In this document: positions 25,178-33,827 of the stretch, piece after piece | Layout: every line of letters starts with the position of its first letter | Position numbering within the stretch: the stretch's first letter is position 1 | NCBI GenBank assembly: GCA_964412815.1 | Contig: CAYPQF010000021.1 | Coordinates: 124,001 to 188,000 of the forward strand | Reading direction: 5' to 3' | DNA: 64,000 nt | Source: JAOAFZ01 sp964412815 | GTDB lineage: Bacteria > Patescibacteriota > Microgenomatia > UBA1406 > GWC2-37-13 | Made by a program: the position numbers and the translations under genes | Notes under the pieces: model-generated | Told to the model about the DNA's origin: nothing | Seen by the model: the letters and a program-made list of their open reading frames with translations, nothing else | Databases searched by the model: none

Positions 25178-25370
25178 CATTAATAGATATCTTCTTTGAT
25201 TTCTCTTCCCCTCCGCCGCGCCTCCAATCGTATCGGCTAGAACTTCCTCTTGTGGAGGAACAAAGGGAAAAAAGTAAAAAATGTATATGTAAGAAGCTAT
25301 ACTAACTGCCTCAAAATATAGTAAAATTACCGTGCATGTGTAATGTTATAAACCTAACCTTTATTGATTA

Positions 25371-27635
25371 ATGAAACTTACTGACAGTGAACTTCGGGAT
25401 ATACAACAATACCTTCAAAAAGGAAAACCACTTCCTGATAAGTACCGCTTTCTCCTGTTTGATGATGCCCGCCAGGTCGAACTGGTCTGGAACGGAAAAA
25501 CAAACGAAGTAACTAATGTAGTGTTGCCGTTTCAGATTATTGAACAGGTAGATGAGCCACGCGCAGAAAGCGAAGTAAAACTGCAAGCAGGTCTGTTTGA
25601 TTTTGACGAACGTGGCAGACAGATAAAAGGCTGGACAAACAAGCTGATCTGGGGAGATAACAAACTTATTCTTTCAAGTTTGAAAAACGGCCCGCTCAGG
25701 AAAGAAATCGAGGAACAGGGCGGTATAAAACTGATCTACATTGACCCTCCGTTTGATGTGGGTGCGAATTTTTCTACAAAGATAGAGATACCGAACGATT
25801 CTGAGACCGGAGAAAAAGAAGCAGAAACATTTACCAAAGAGCCTTCTGTACTGGAAGAACTTGCCTACCGTGACACCTGGGGGAAAGGCACAGATAGTTA
25901 TATTGTGATGATTTACGAGCGACTTTCTTTGATGAAAGATTTACTCGCTGATGACGGCAGTATTTATGTGCATTGTGATTGGCGGGTGAATAGTTATATG
26001 CGCTTAGTAATGGATGAAATTTTCGGAAAGGATAATTTCAAAAATGAAATAATCTGGAAAAGAAGTACTGTTAAAGGAGGTAAAACGAACAGTAATCAGA
26101 TGGCAAGAAATCATGACAGTGTTTTATACTACACACGATCTTCAGATGTAATTTTCAATAGACAATATTTGCCATTTAGCGAAGAGTATAAAAAAAGATT
26201 CAGTAAAGATGACCACGACGGTAAAGGACCTTATAGAGATGACCAACCTATAGGAACACGCTCAAAGGAAGCGTTGGAAAAAATGAAGAAAGAGGGTCGG
26301 GTTTTTGTTGATAATTCAGGAAAATTGAGAATAAAGAGCTATCTAAGTGATTACGAGGGTGTGGTATTAGATGATAACTGGTTGGATATTTCAGAAGTAA
26401 ACGTAATGTCAAAAGAAAGAGCTTATTATCCAACACAAAAGCCAGAAGCACTCATTCAAAGGATCATAGAAATGTCTTCCAATGAAGGCGACCTTGTTGC
26501 CGACTTCTTCGCCGGCTCAGGAACTACACTTGCCGTAGCAGAAAAACTGGGTCGCAAATGGATTGGCTCCGACCTGGGCAAGTTCTCCATCCACACTATC
26601 CGTAAACGTATGATCGGTGTGCAACGCCAGCTCCAGAAAGAGGGTAAAGACTTCCGTGCCTTTGAGATTCTCAACCTGGGCAAGTATGAGCGTCAGCACT
26701 ATATAGGTATTAATCACAACCTGCGGGACGAAGAACAACAGCAACAGCTTGCAGAAAAAGAGCGTAACTTTATAACGCTCATCACAAATGCCTACAAAGC
26801 CGATCCGGTTTCCGGCTTTAATACCTTTCATGCGAAAAAATCTGCTCGCATGGTTGCTATTGGCCCTATTAACTTACCGGTAACAAGATTATTTGTTGAA
26901 GAAGTACTGAATGAATGCCGTCAAAAGTACATCACTAAAGTAGATATTCTGGCTTTTGAGTTTGAGATGGGTTTATTCCCCAATGTGCAGGAAGAAGCAA
27001 AGCAAAAGGGTATTGATCTCTCGCTAAAATATATTCCCCGTGATGTTTTTGATAAGAGAGCCATAGAAAAGAACCAGGTTGTATTTAACGATGTTTCCTA
27101 CATAGAGGTAAAGCCGCACATTAAAAAGCAGTCACTTGCTATCGAGCTGGTGGACTTTTCCGTTTTCTACAATCAGGACTCAATCGAAAACGCATCGGCA
27201 ATGCTCAAAAACGGCGGTTCCAAGATCGTTGTCGAAAACGGCCAGATTGTACGGGTATCAAAAGATAAAGATGGCATAGTAAAACAACCCGAAGTCTTAA
27301 CCCGCACCTGGACAGACTGGATAGATTACTGGTCTGTTGACTTTAACTACGAAAGTAAAAAAGAAATTATCCGTGTGCCAAAAGAGCAAACATCACAACC
27401 AAGGCTCGATGGTACAGAAGATCCGGTCCAGCTTGCGTTACCTGAGTATGATGAGGTATGGACAGGAGACTATGTGTTTGAAAACGAATGGCAGTCGTTC
27501 CGCACGAAAAAGCAGAAAAAACTTGAGCTTACCAGCGTGTTTAAAGAAGTCGGTAAGGGCCGGAGGCGTATTGCCGTAAAAGTTGTGGATATTTTCGGAA
27601 ACGATACTATGAAAGTTATTGAGGTGAATGTATGA
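25371..27635 (+). CDS. mod: Type III restriction-modification methyltransferase (Mod)
   Basis: This 754-residue N6-adenine DNA methyltransferase has beta-class motif order. Catalytic motif IV is IDPPFDVG (DPPF at 125-128), followed by the target-recognition region, then motif I DFFAGSGTT (about 378-386). Mod both methylates the host site and gives the nuclease its specificity. The region at about 25990-26460, between the motifs, is strikingly AT-rich (26041-26100 has 18 G/C of 60, versus 30 of 60 at 26581-26640), which suggests exchange of the recognition domain. The stop overlaps the next ATG (27632-27635). The partner Res is at 29315. Confidence 0.93.
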   Translation: MKLTDSELRDIQQYLQKGKPLPDKYRFLLFDDARQVELVWNGKTNEVTNVVLPFQIIEQVDEPRAESEVKLQAGLFDFDERGRQIKGWTNKLIWGDNKLILSSLKNGPLRKEIEEQGGIKLIYIDPPFDVGANFSTKIEIPNDSETGEKEAETFTKEPSVLEELAYRDTWGKGTDSYIVMIYERLSLMKDLLADDGSIYVHCDWRVNSYMRLVMDEIFGKDNFKNEIIWKRSTVKGGKTNSNQMARNHDSVLYYTRSSDVIFNRQYLPFSEEYKKRFSKDDHDGKGPYRDDQPIGTRSKEALEKMKKEGRVFVDNSGKLRIKSYLSDYEGVVLDDNWLDISEVNVMSKERAYYPTQKPEALIQRIIEMSSNEGDLVADFFAGSGTTLAVAEKLGRKWIGSDLGKFSIHTIRKRMIGVQRQLQKEGKDFRAFEILNLGKYERQHYIGINHNLRDEEQQQQLAEKERNFITLITNAYKADPVSGFNTFHAKKSARMVAIGPINLPVTRLFVEEVLNECRQKYITKVDILAFEFEMGLFPNVQEEAKQKGIDLSLKYIPRDVFDKRAIEKNQVVFNDVSYIEVKPHIKKQSLAIELVDFSVFYNQDSIENASAMLKNGGSKIVVENGQIVRVSKDKDGIVKQPEVLTRTWTDWIDYWSVDFNYESKKEIIRVPKEQTSQPRLDGTEDPVQLALPEYDEVWTGDYVFENEWQSFRTKKQKKLELTSVFKEVGKGRRRIAVKVVDIFGNDTMKVIEVNV

Positions 27636-28579
27636 AAAGCACAACAAAAACACAAAAAAAAGAAACTACTAAATCCAAAGTAGACATATTAAAGGATGCA
27701 ATCAAACAATTTAGTGATAGTATCCATGACGGATTTGTGTATCCACTAATCATACCCCCGTTACAATCTATTGATGAGGATATTCTTTTTGAAATATACC
27801 CAGATTTAAGATTGATTGGTAAACAAAAAAATCTTCATATCCTGTTATATTCATATGGTGGTGATGCCCATACTGCTTTTCATATTGGTAGACTCTTACA
27901 GTCCTATGCATCGGATCAACTAATAATATACGTACTAAGGGAAGCAAAAAGTGCTGCCACATTGATTTCGTGTGCTGCTGATAAAATAATCTTCTCTGAA
28001 ATCTCCGAACTTGGACCCATGGACCCACAAATAAGATCAAGTTTTGATAATGAAAGATTTAGCCCATTAGCAATAAAGCATGTATTTGAGCTTCTACATG
28101 ATGAAACAAAATTAGGACATACTTCTATTGCACAAACACTTACAAATAAGCTACCAGAACCGTTAAGGCTCGGCGAATTGCTAAAATCTTTAGAAACTGG
28201 AAAGGATTATCTATGCAAACTTTTATCAGCAAGAATGTTTAAAGAAGATGAAGAAAGCAAAATTAAGACAATTGCGGAAAAACTTGTTACAGGTTATCCA
28301 GACCACGGATATTGTATCGATTTTACTGAAGCTGTTGGTATTGGACTTAAGGTTGAAAAGGTACCAGCGGAACTTGAAGATGTCATTTTCAGTATCATGC
28401 AAAGTTATAAAACTGTTTGGGATGAATTTGACAGCTTGTACATAAAAGCAAGAAGGGACAAGACCGAACCGCAGGACGCTTTCCTTCTTTACGCTAATTT
28501 AAAGGAGCTTGCAAAAAATGTGGTCGATTATCAAAAAAGCAGAAGACCGGTTGCTCCGGTTAATAAAAAGGAGAATTAA
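27632..28579 (+). CDS. SDH/ClpP-like serine protease inside the R-M locus
   Basis: This 315-residue protein of the serine dehydrogenase proteinase (SDH, ClpP/crotonase fold) type has an oxyanion glycine strand LHILLYSYGGDAHTAFHIGR (about 68-87). The nucleophile Ser107 lies in REAKSAATLI, followed by ADKIIFSEISELGPMDPQI, as in SppA/ClpP-fold soluble proteases. There is no signal peptide or membrane helix. The ATG overlaps the mod stop, so it is translationally coupled. Composition is lower (28021-28080 has 20 G/C of 60) than mod and res ends. A protease here is not part of a standard type III system; a regulatory or abortive role is inferred. Confidence 0.85.
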   Translation: MKSTTKTQKKETTKSKVDILKDAIKQFSDSIHDGFVYPLIIPPLQSIDEDILFEIYPDLRLIGKQKNLHILLYSYGGDAHTAFHIGRLLQSYASDQLIIYVLREAKSAATLISCAADKIIFSEISELGPMDPQIRSSFDNERFSPLAIKHVFELLHDETKLGHTSIAQTLTNKLPEPLRLGELLKSLETGKDYLCKLLSARMFKEDEESKIKTIAEKLVTGYPDHGYCIDFTEAVGIGLKVEKVPAELEDVIFSIMQSYKTVWDEFDSLYIKARRDKTEPQDAFLLYANLKELAKNVVDYQKSRRPVAPVNKKEN

Positions 28580-28581
28580 CC

Positions 28582-29202
28582 ATGCTCGTATTTATAGACG
28601 AATCCGGTGACACAGGTAGAAAAGTAGGGCAAGGCTCCAGTGAGTATTTTGTTATTGCATTGGTAACATTTGAAGAAAACGAGGAGGCTATCGCCTGTGA
28701 TAAACGAATAGAACTATTAAAACGTGAGCTTGGGAAAAAAGCGGGTACAGAGTTTAAATTCAGCAAGATGTCAAAAGAACATCGTTTGGCATTTATTCAA
28801 GCAGTAAAGCCCTACAGTTTTTTCTATTTTGGAATAATCATAAACAAAAACCCTGAAAAGCTGTATGGTGATGGATTTGCCATAAAAGAATCATTCTACA
28901 AATATACGTGTAGCCTGGTATTTGAAAATGCCAAACCGTATTTACGTGATGCAACAGTAGTTATAGATGGTAGTGGCAGCAGGGTCTTTAAACGACAATT
29001 ACAGGCATACCTTAAAAAGAAAACCGGCACAGGGATAATAAAGAAGATAAAATTACAATCATCGCACAGCAATAATCTTATACAGCTCGCGGATTTTGTT
29101 GCAGGCGCACTAAAAAAATCGTTATCAAGCAATACTGATAATACGATTTACCGGCATAGACTTAGTTTAAAGGAGTTAAATGTGCAAATATGGCCAAGAT
29201 AA
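28582..29202 (+). CDS. DUF3800 domain protein
   Basis: This 206-residue protein has the DUF3800 signature: VFIDESGDTG at the N-terminus, the central strand ATVVIDGSGSRVF, and QLADFVAGAL near the end. Together these give an acidic-residue arrangement resembling an RNase H-like nuclease fold. DUF3800 genes are frequent in bacterial defence islands, but the activity is not established. It starts 2 bases after the protease stop and is AT-rich like it, so the two form one inserted pair. Confidence 0.88.
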   Translation: MLVFIDESGDTGRKVGQGSSEYFVIALVTFEENEEAIACDKRIELLKRELGKKAGTEFKFSKMSKEHRLAFIQAVKPYSFFYFGIIINKNPEKLYGDGFAIKESFYKYTCSLVFENAKPYLRDATVVIDGSGSRVFKRQLQAYLKKKTGTGIIKKIKLQSSHSNNLIQLADFVAGALKKSLSSNTDNTIYRHRLSLKELNVQIWPR

Positions 29203-29207
29203 AAAAA

Positions 29208-29267
29208 CCGTTACACCTATCCCTTGCGGGAACGCACGCATTGAGTTGCGACAGTTCGATGTAACGG
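29208..29267 (+). ncRNA. Compact three-way-junction RNA-like element
   Basis: Closing helix CCGTTACA (29208-29215) / TGTAACGG (29260-29267), 8 perfect pairs. Inside are two hairpins, TCCC-TTGC-GGGA (29220-29231) and CGCA/TGCG (29233-29236 with 29247-29250). It lies 5 bases after the DUF3800 stop and 48 bases before res, with no T-run. It could be a processing element, attenuator or guide-like RNA. Only the base pairing is seen. Confidence 0.4.
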
Positions 29268-29314
29268 CAATTCCATCTATAGTATACCATTTATAAACAA
29301 AAGAAACAAATATC

Positions 29315-31996
29315 ATGTCATTACATCCTAAGTTCCCACAATCACCATACGAAATACTCCACCCGGATATCCGCTGGTTTCCGGCAGACGAAGTCTTACG
29401 ATCTCAAACCTACGAAAAGTTACTGCCTCCTCTTGTTGCCAAACTAAGAAAAGAAGTTTATGAATGGCGGGAGCGTAAATATGAGGGAGCATCGGAAACA
29501 AGCAAGCAACTTCTAAACTGGTGGTTTTGTTCGGAACATTACATGCCACAGGCAGATGGAACCGTGTCTAACTTTCAATATTACTTTGCCCAGCGCGAGG
29601 CGGTAGAAACGGTAATCTACCTGACCGATGTATTCCAGTTTAAGGACAAATACGACCTCATGCGCTTTGACAGTTCGGGAGTGATAACACCGGGTATGTT
29701 TACCGAAAACTGGCGACGATTAGTATTAAAAATGGCAACCGGAAGCGGAAAAACAAAAGTACTTAGTCTGCTAACTGCCTGGAGTTATTTCCATAAATTA
29801 TACGAACCGGAGTCAACACTGGCACGGAACTTTCTTATCATAACGCCGAATATTATAGTTTTGGATCGTATCCGTACCGACTTTGACGGTTTAAGGATAT
29901 TTTTTGAAGACCCCGTATTACCGGATAACGGCTTTGAAGGCAGAAACTGGCAGGATGACTTCCAGATGACACTACATATCCAGGATAATGTTTCGATTGT
30001 AAAAAAAACCGGAAATATCTTTCTCACCAATATTCACCGTGTATATGAATCCGACGTTTCAGCACCAACATTTGAAGATGAAGACCTTACCGACTACTTC
30101 CTTGGCAGTAAACCGGTAGCCAATACAAACGATAGTAAAGTTGACCTGGCCGCGATAGTACGCGATATAGATGAGCTTGTCGTACTAAACGACGAAGCAC
30201 ACCACGTACACGATGAGCGCATGGCCTGGTTTAAGAGCATTGAAGATATTGATAACCGGATGAAGCAAAAGGATAGTTATTTGTCTCTCCAGATAGACGT
30301 AACGGCTACACCAAAACACAACAACGGGAGTATCTTTGCACAAACAGTATCCGACTATCCACTGGTAGAAGCCATCTTCCAGAACGTAGTCAAGCATCCC
30401 GTATTACCCGATATTGCCAGTCGGGCAAAACTTGCAGAAAAGAAAAGTGCTATATTTTCGGAACGGTACTCGGATTATATTCACCTCGGATATCTCGAAT
30501 GGAAGAAGGTGTACAAGGAGCATAAGCACATGAAAAAATCGGTCCTTTTTATTATGACCGATGACACAAAAAACTGTGATGATGTAAAAGAGCATCTGGA
30601 AAAAACGTACCCGGATTTACGGGATGGAGTACTTGTGATTCATACGAAAAACAACGGTGAGATAGCTGAAAACGTAACCGGTAAAAAAGAAGATGAATTG
30701 CGCAAGCTACGTGAGGCAGCAAATACAATAGATAGATGGGACAACCCCTATAAGGTAATTGTTTCAGTATTGATGCTGAAAGAAGGCTGGGATGTGCGGA
30801 ATGTAACAACAATTGTTGGTCTCCGTTCGTATTCGGCAAAGAGTAATATTCTACCCGAACAGACCCTGGGGAGGGGACTGCGAAAAATGTACGCGGTTGG
30901 AGCGGAAGAATATGTAAGTGTTGTCGGCACACCTGCCTTTATGGAGTTTGTCGAATCGATCCAGCGTGAGGGTGTTGATCTTGAGTTTAGAAAGATGACT
31001 GCAGAAACCGGGGCAAATGCACCACAGGTAATTGAAGTGGACAAGGAAAATGTCCATAAAGATATTGAAAAGCTGGATATTGAGATCCCGGTATTGGCGC
31101 CTCGTATCTACCGTGAGTATAAGAATCTCTCACAATTGCAGGTTACACGCTTTTTAGAAAAGAAATTACCGGTAAAGCAGTTTTCAGAAGAAGAAAAACG
31201 GGAAATAATCTTTAATCATATCGTCTCAGAAGAAGGCCAGGAAATACACCACAAAACGGAACTCGACACTTCATTTCCGGTTGATTACCGGTCTGTCCTC
31301 ACCTTCTTTACGAAAGCCATCATGAAGGATTTACGCTTAACCAGCGGTTACGACGTGTTGTACGGTCTGGTAAAGGAGTTTGTTCAAAAAAACCTGTTTG
31401 ATACAGCGGTTGATCTTGATGACCTGAATGTTATCAGGAACCTGTCGGAACTGGAAGTAAGCAACACCATACTCAATTCATTTAAAAAACACATAAATGA
31501 GCTGATAGTGCAGGATAAAGGCGAAGCAGAGATACAAAACTACATGAAGGTAAGCCAGGCACGGCCATTTGTAACGAAACCACAGGAGAGCATTATTCCA
31601 AAGAAAAGTATTTTCAATAAAATTGTTGGCGATAGCCATTTTGAACTCCAGTTTGCAGCATTCCTGGAGGAATGCCCGGATGTATTATCGTATGTCAAAA
31701 ACTACTTCGCTGTTCATTTTAAGATTGACTACAAGAACGCTGATGGCGGCATCTCTGATTTTTACCCTGATTTTCTTGTAAAACTGTCAGAAAAGGAAAT
31801 ATTTATTGTTGAGACAAAGGGACGAGAAGACCTCGATGATGTTCTGAAAATAGAACGCCTGGAGCAGTGGTGCGAGGATATAAACAAGGCACAGAAAAAA
31901 ATCCGATTTGACTATTTATATGTAAAGCAGGAGGAGTATGAAAAGGAAAGAGTGTATAGTTTTAACGATTTGCGAAAAATATTCCAACAACACTAA
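29315..31996 (+). CDS. res: Type III restriction enzyme helicase/nuclease subunit (Res)
   Basis: This 893-residue ATP-dependent translocase cuts unmethylated DNA in complex with Mod. Walker A is MATGSGKTKV (about 139-148), Walker B is LNDEAHHVHD (about 291-300) and SF2 motif III region is DVTATPKHN. The helicase domain 2 has LKEGWDVRNV and LPEQTLGRGLRK (motif VI). The C-terminal nuclease domain is YPDFLVKLSEKEIFIVETKG, PD-(D/E)xK. All catalytic motifs look intact. It is separated from mod by the protease and DUF3800 genes and a structured 60-base element. Confidence 0.95.
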   Translation: MSLHPKFPQSPYEILHPDIRWFPADEVLRSQTYEKLLPPLVAKLRKEVYEWRERKYEGASETSKQLLNWWFCSEHYMPQADGTVSNFQYYFAQREAVETVIYLTDVFQFKDKYDLMRFDSSGVITPGMFTENWRRLVLKMATGSGKTKVLSLLTAWSYFHKLYEPESTLARNFLIITPNIIVLDRIRTDFDGLRIFFEDPVLPDNGFEGRNWQDDFQMTLHIQDNVSIVKKTGNIFLTNIHRVYESDVSAPTFEDEDLTDYFLGSKPVANTNDSKVDLAAIVRDIDELVVLNDEAHHVHDERMAWFKSIEDIDNRMKQKDSYLSLQIDVTATPKHNNGSIFAQTVSDYPLVEAIFQNVVKHPVLPDIASRAKLAEKKSAIFSERYSDYIHLGYLEWKKVYKEHKHMKKSVLFIMTDDTKNCDDVKEHLEKTYPDLRDGVLVIHTKNNGEIAENVTGKKEDELRKLREAANTIDRWDNPYKVIVSVLMLKEGWDVRNVTTIVGLRSYSAKSNILPEQTLGRGLRKMYAVGAEEYVSVVGTPAFMEFVESIQREGVDLEFRKMTAETGANAPQVIEVDKENVHKDIEKLDIEIPVLAPRIYREYKNLSQLQVTRFLEKKLPVKQFSEEEKREIIFNHIVSEEGQEIHHKTELDTSFPVDYRSVLTFFTKAIMKDLRLTSGYDVLYGLVKEFVQKNLFDTAVDLDDLNVIRNLSELEVSNTILNSFKKHINELIVQDKGEAEIQNYMKVSQARPFVTKPQESIIPKKSIFNKIVGDSHFELQFAAFLEECPDVLSYVKNYFAVHFKIDYKNADGGISDFYPDFLVKLSEKEIFIVETKGREDLDDVLKIERLEQWCEDINKAQKKIRFDYLYVKQEEYEKERVYSFNDLRKIFQQH

Positions 31997-32014
31997 ACAT
32001 AGTTAATAATCTGA

Positions 32015-32713
32015 ATGTTAGAAACTATCATCCAACCAGCACCACGGTATATTCCAGCTCTTACAGACCCGGCTGATTTTTGGATACAGGTTATATTAAC
32101 TATTGTGACTTTAGCAGCCGTTATAGTTGCACTATTCCAAGAAAAGATTAAAGATTTCTTCAACCGAGCTAAACTTAATGTTGAGATAAAAACCGACCCA
32201 CCTGATACCCATCAAATATTATTATCTGATAGGAATGGAATGCCAATTACACAATGTATTTATGTACGTATCCGAGTTTCAAATACTAGCTTGAACACTG
32301 CGAGGGGTATCGAATTATTAATTTCGAATTTTCAAAAGTTTGAAGATGACGGAAAAAGAACTAAATTACGCAATTTTTTACCAATGAACCTTCGAACTGC
32401 TCACGATCATCAAAACACTACCTTAATTCCTCCTAATTCTTTCAGGCACTTTGATCTTGGTTACTTGAAACCGATGGCACACGCACCAACATTAACAGAT
32501 TTTCGTATTGATACGATAATTCAACCGAATCCCATATCAGGAAATATTCCTGCAAATGTTTTTAATCCTGGTAAATATGAGCTTGAAATTCTTATAACGG
32601 GAGACAATATTATTCCTCAAACGAAAAGATGGCTATTTGCTTTTGAAGAAACATGGTCAGACAGGGAACTTGAAATGTTGGAACGCCTCACAGTTAAAGA
32701 GCATAGCAAGTAA
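32015..32713 (+). CDS. Membrane-anchored protein, R-M associated
   Basis: This 232-residue protein has one N-terminal transmembrane helix (WIQVILTIVTLAAVIVALF, about 28-46) followed by a beta-rich soluble domain with IYVRIRVSNTSLNTARGIELLISN. Similar single-helix proteins with an immunoglobulin-like soluble part occur as hypothetical genes beside restriction systems. It starts 18 bases after res, so it is probably in the same transcript. It is AT-rich (19 G/C in 32281-32340), unlike res. No specific family; a sensor or effector role is speculation. Confidence 0.65.
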   Translation: MLETIIQPAPRYIPALTDPADFWIQVILTIVTLAAVIVALFQEKIKDFFNRAKLNVEIKTDPPDTHQILLSDRNGMPITQCIYVRIRVSNTSLNTARGIELLISNFQKFEDDGKRTKLRNFLPMNLRTAHDHQNTTLIPPNSFRHFDLGYLKPMAHAPTLTDFRIDTIIQPNPISGNIPANVFNPGKYELEILITGDNIIPQTKRWLFAFEETWSDRELEMLERLTVKEHSK

Positions 32714-32730
32714 TCGCGCGCGCAAAAAAT

Positions 32731-32783
32731 AACGGAGGCGCGGCGGGTCGGAAGCGCCGCGCCGGATACAGTATCCCTCCGTT
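32731..32783 (+). ncRNA. GC-rich three-way-junction element after the R-M locus
   Basis: Outer helix AACGGAG (32731-32737) / CTCCGTT (32777-32783). Arm 1 is GCGCGGCG (32738-32745) / CGCCGCGC (32755-32762), 8 perfect pairs with a 9-base loop. Arm 2 is GGATACAGTATCC (32764-32776). Every base but one is in a helix or hairpin loop. The topology matches the element at 29208-29267. It may serve as a terminator or RNA end-protection element. Confidence 0.5.
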
Positions 32784-32805
32784 GGCGGAACAGCGCTCAA
32801 CGCTT

Positions 32806-32823
32806 AAAATCCGTTCGGATTTT
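32806..32823. terminator. Hairpin terminator after the R-M locus
   Basis: AAAATCCG-TT-CGGATTTT, symmetric with T-rich end on both strands, so potentially bidirectional. A further AGCG/CGCT hairpin lies at 32792-32804. Confidence 0.6.
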
Positions 32824-32906
32824 CCCGAATAAGTCGACATATCAACTCCTCACACCTCCTCACTTTAAACAGTTCTTAAGAACAGCTGTTATACAATTAT
32901 TGTTTT

Positions 32907-33746
32907 ATGAACGCAATCAGCGTCTATGCAAAAAACATAACAGCTCATCCGGTATTCACGCGTATTATTATTGGTACGATCCTGTTTTCAGCCTTTCTGG
33001 TTGGTCTTAAAACATATCCGGAGATATATACGCAGCATAAAACCCTGCTGTATTATCTCGATTCGATTATTCTTGGAATCTTTACAGTGGAGATTACGTT
33101 GAGGATTCTTGCCCACGGGTCACCGTTTGTACAGTTTTTTAGGTCTGGGTGGAATATCTTTGATTTTCTGGTGACAATAATTTTCTTTATTCCGGGAATC
33201 GGGGAGTACTCAGCAGTGTTGCGCGTGGCACGCGTACTCCGGGTGTTGCGGCTGATTACTACAATCCCCCGGTTACAGATTCTGGTCGGCGCACTGTTAC
33301 ATAGCTTTCCTTCGATGGGATACATCGGGTTGCTCCTGTTTATTCAGTTTTACGTCTTTGCAGTGATCGGGAATACGCTGTTTGCGGCAACAAGTCCTGA
33401 GTATTTTGGAAATCTGCATACCTCCATGCTTACCTTATTCCAGGTGGTAACGCTCGAAGGGTGGACCAGCATTATGCAACAACAGGGTACGCACTGGTAT
33501 GTTGTTCCATATTTTATAAGCTTCATTCTCACTGGTACGATGATTATTCTTAATTTGTTTATTGGCGTTATTTTAAGTGGTTTTGAAGAAATGAAAAATC
33601 GCTACGAAAAGGAGATGCTGCTTAAAGAGACAGGTACAGCAAATAAAGAGCTTCTTGAGATTTCGAGTCAGCTCGAAGCATTACAACAGAAAGTCCATTC
33701 CCTGATTACACCCCATTCCCGAAATAAAAAAAACGAGTGCTCATAA
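32907..33746 (+). CDS. Voltage-gated cation channel, BacNav-like
   Basis: This 279-residue single-domain six-helix channel forms tetramers. The S4 voltage sensor has arginines every third residue (R106, R109, R112, R115 in LRVARVLRVLRLI). The pore loop holds the selectivity filter TLEGWTSIM (TLEGW at 182-186), and S6 is TMIILNLFIGVILSGFEEM. A coiled-coil C-terminus (ELLEISSQLEALQQKVHSL) would hold the tetramer, as in NaChBac-type channels. The filter has Gly where NaChBac has Ser (TLESW), a form closer to calcium-channel repeats. TACAAT (32892-32897) lies 9 bases upstream of the ATG. Confidence 0.92.
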   Translation: MNAISVYAKNITAHPVFTRIIIGTILFSAFLVGLKTYPEIYTQHKTLLYYLDSIILGIFTVEITLRILAHGSPFVQFFRSGWNIFDFLVTIIFFIPGIGEYSAVLRVARVLRVLRLITTIPRLQILVGALLHSFPSMGYIGLLLFIQFYVFAVIGNTLFAATSPEYFGNLHTSMLTLFQVVTLEGWTSIMQQQGTHWYVVPYFISFILTGTMIILNLFIGVILSGFEEMKNRYEKEMLLKETGTANKELLEISSQLEALQQKVHSLITPHSRNKKNECS

Positions 33747-33827
33747 AAACTTTCGTACACTTGAATGGTTTAATACCGTGCTTTTTTTGTAAGAAAAATA
33801 GTAATTCTTTCGTTACAATATTCTTAC

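Noticed and set aside
25069..25305. 78-codon frame over the tRNA
   Set aside because: It overlaps a complete tRNA-Pro and has no coding support.
29208..32783. The two three-way-junction elements as integron attC sites
   Set aside because: No GTTRRRY/RYYYAAC core pairs at their ends and no integrase in the window.
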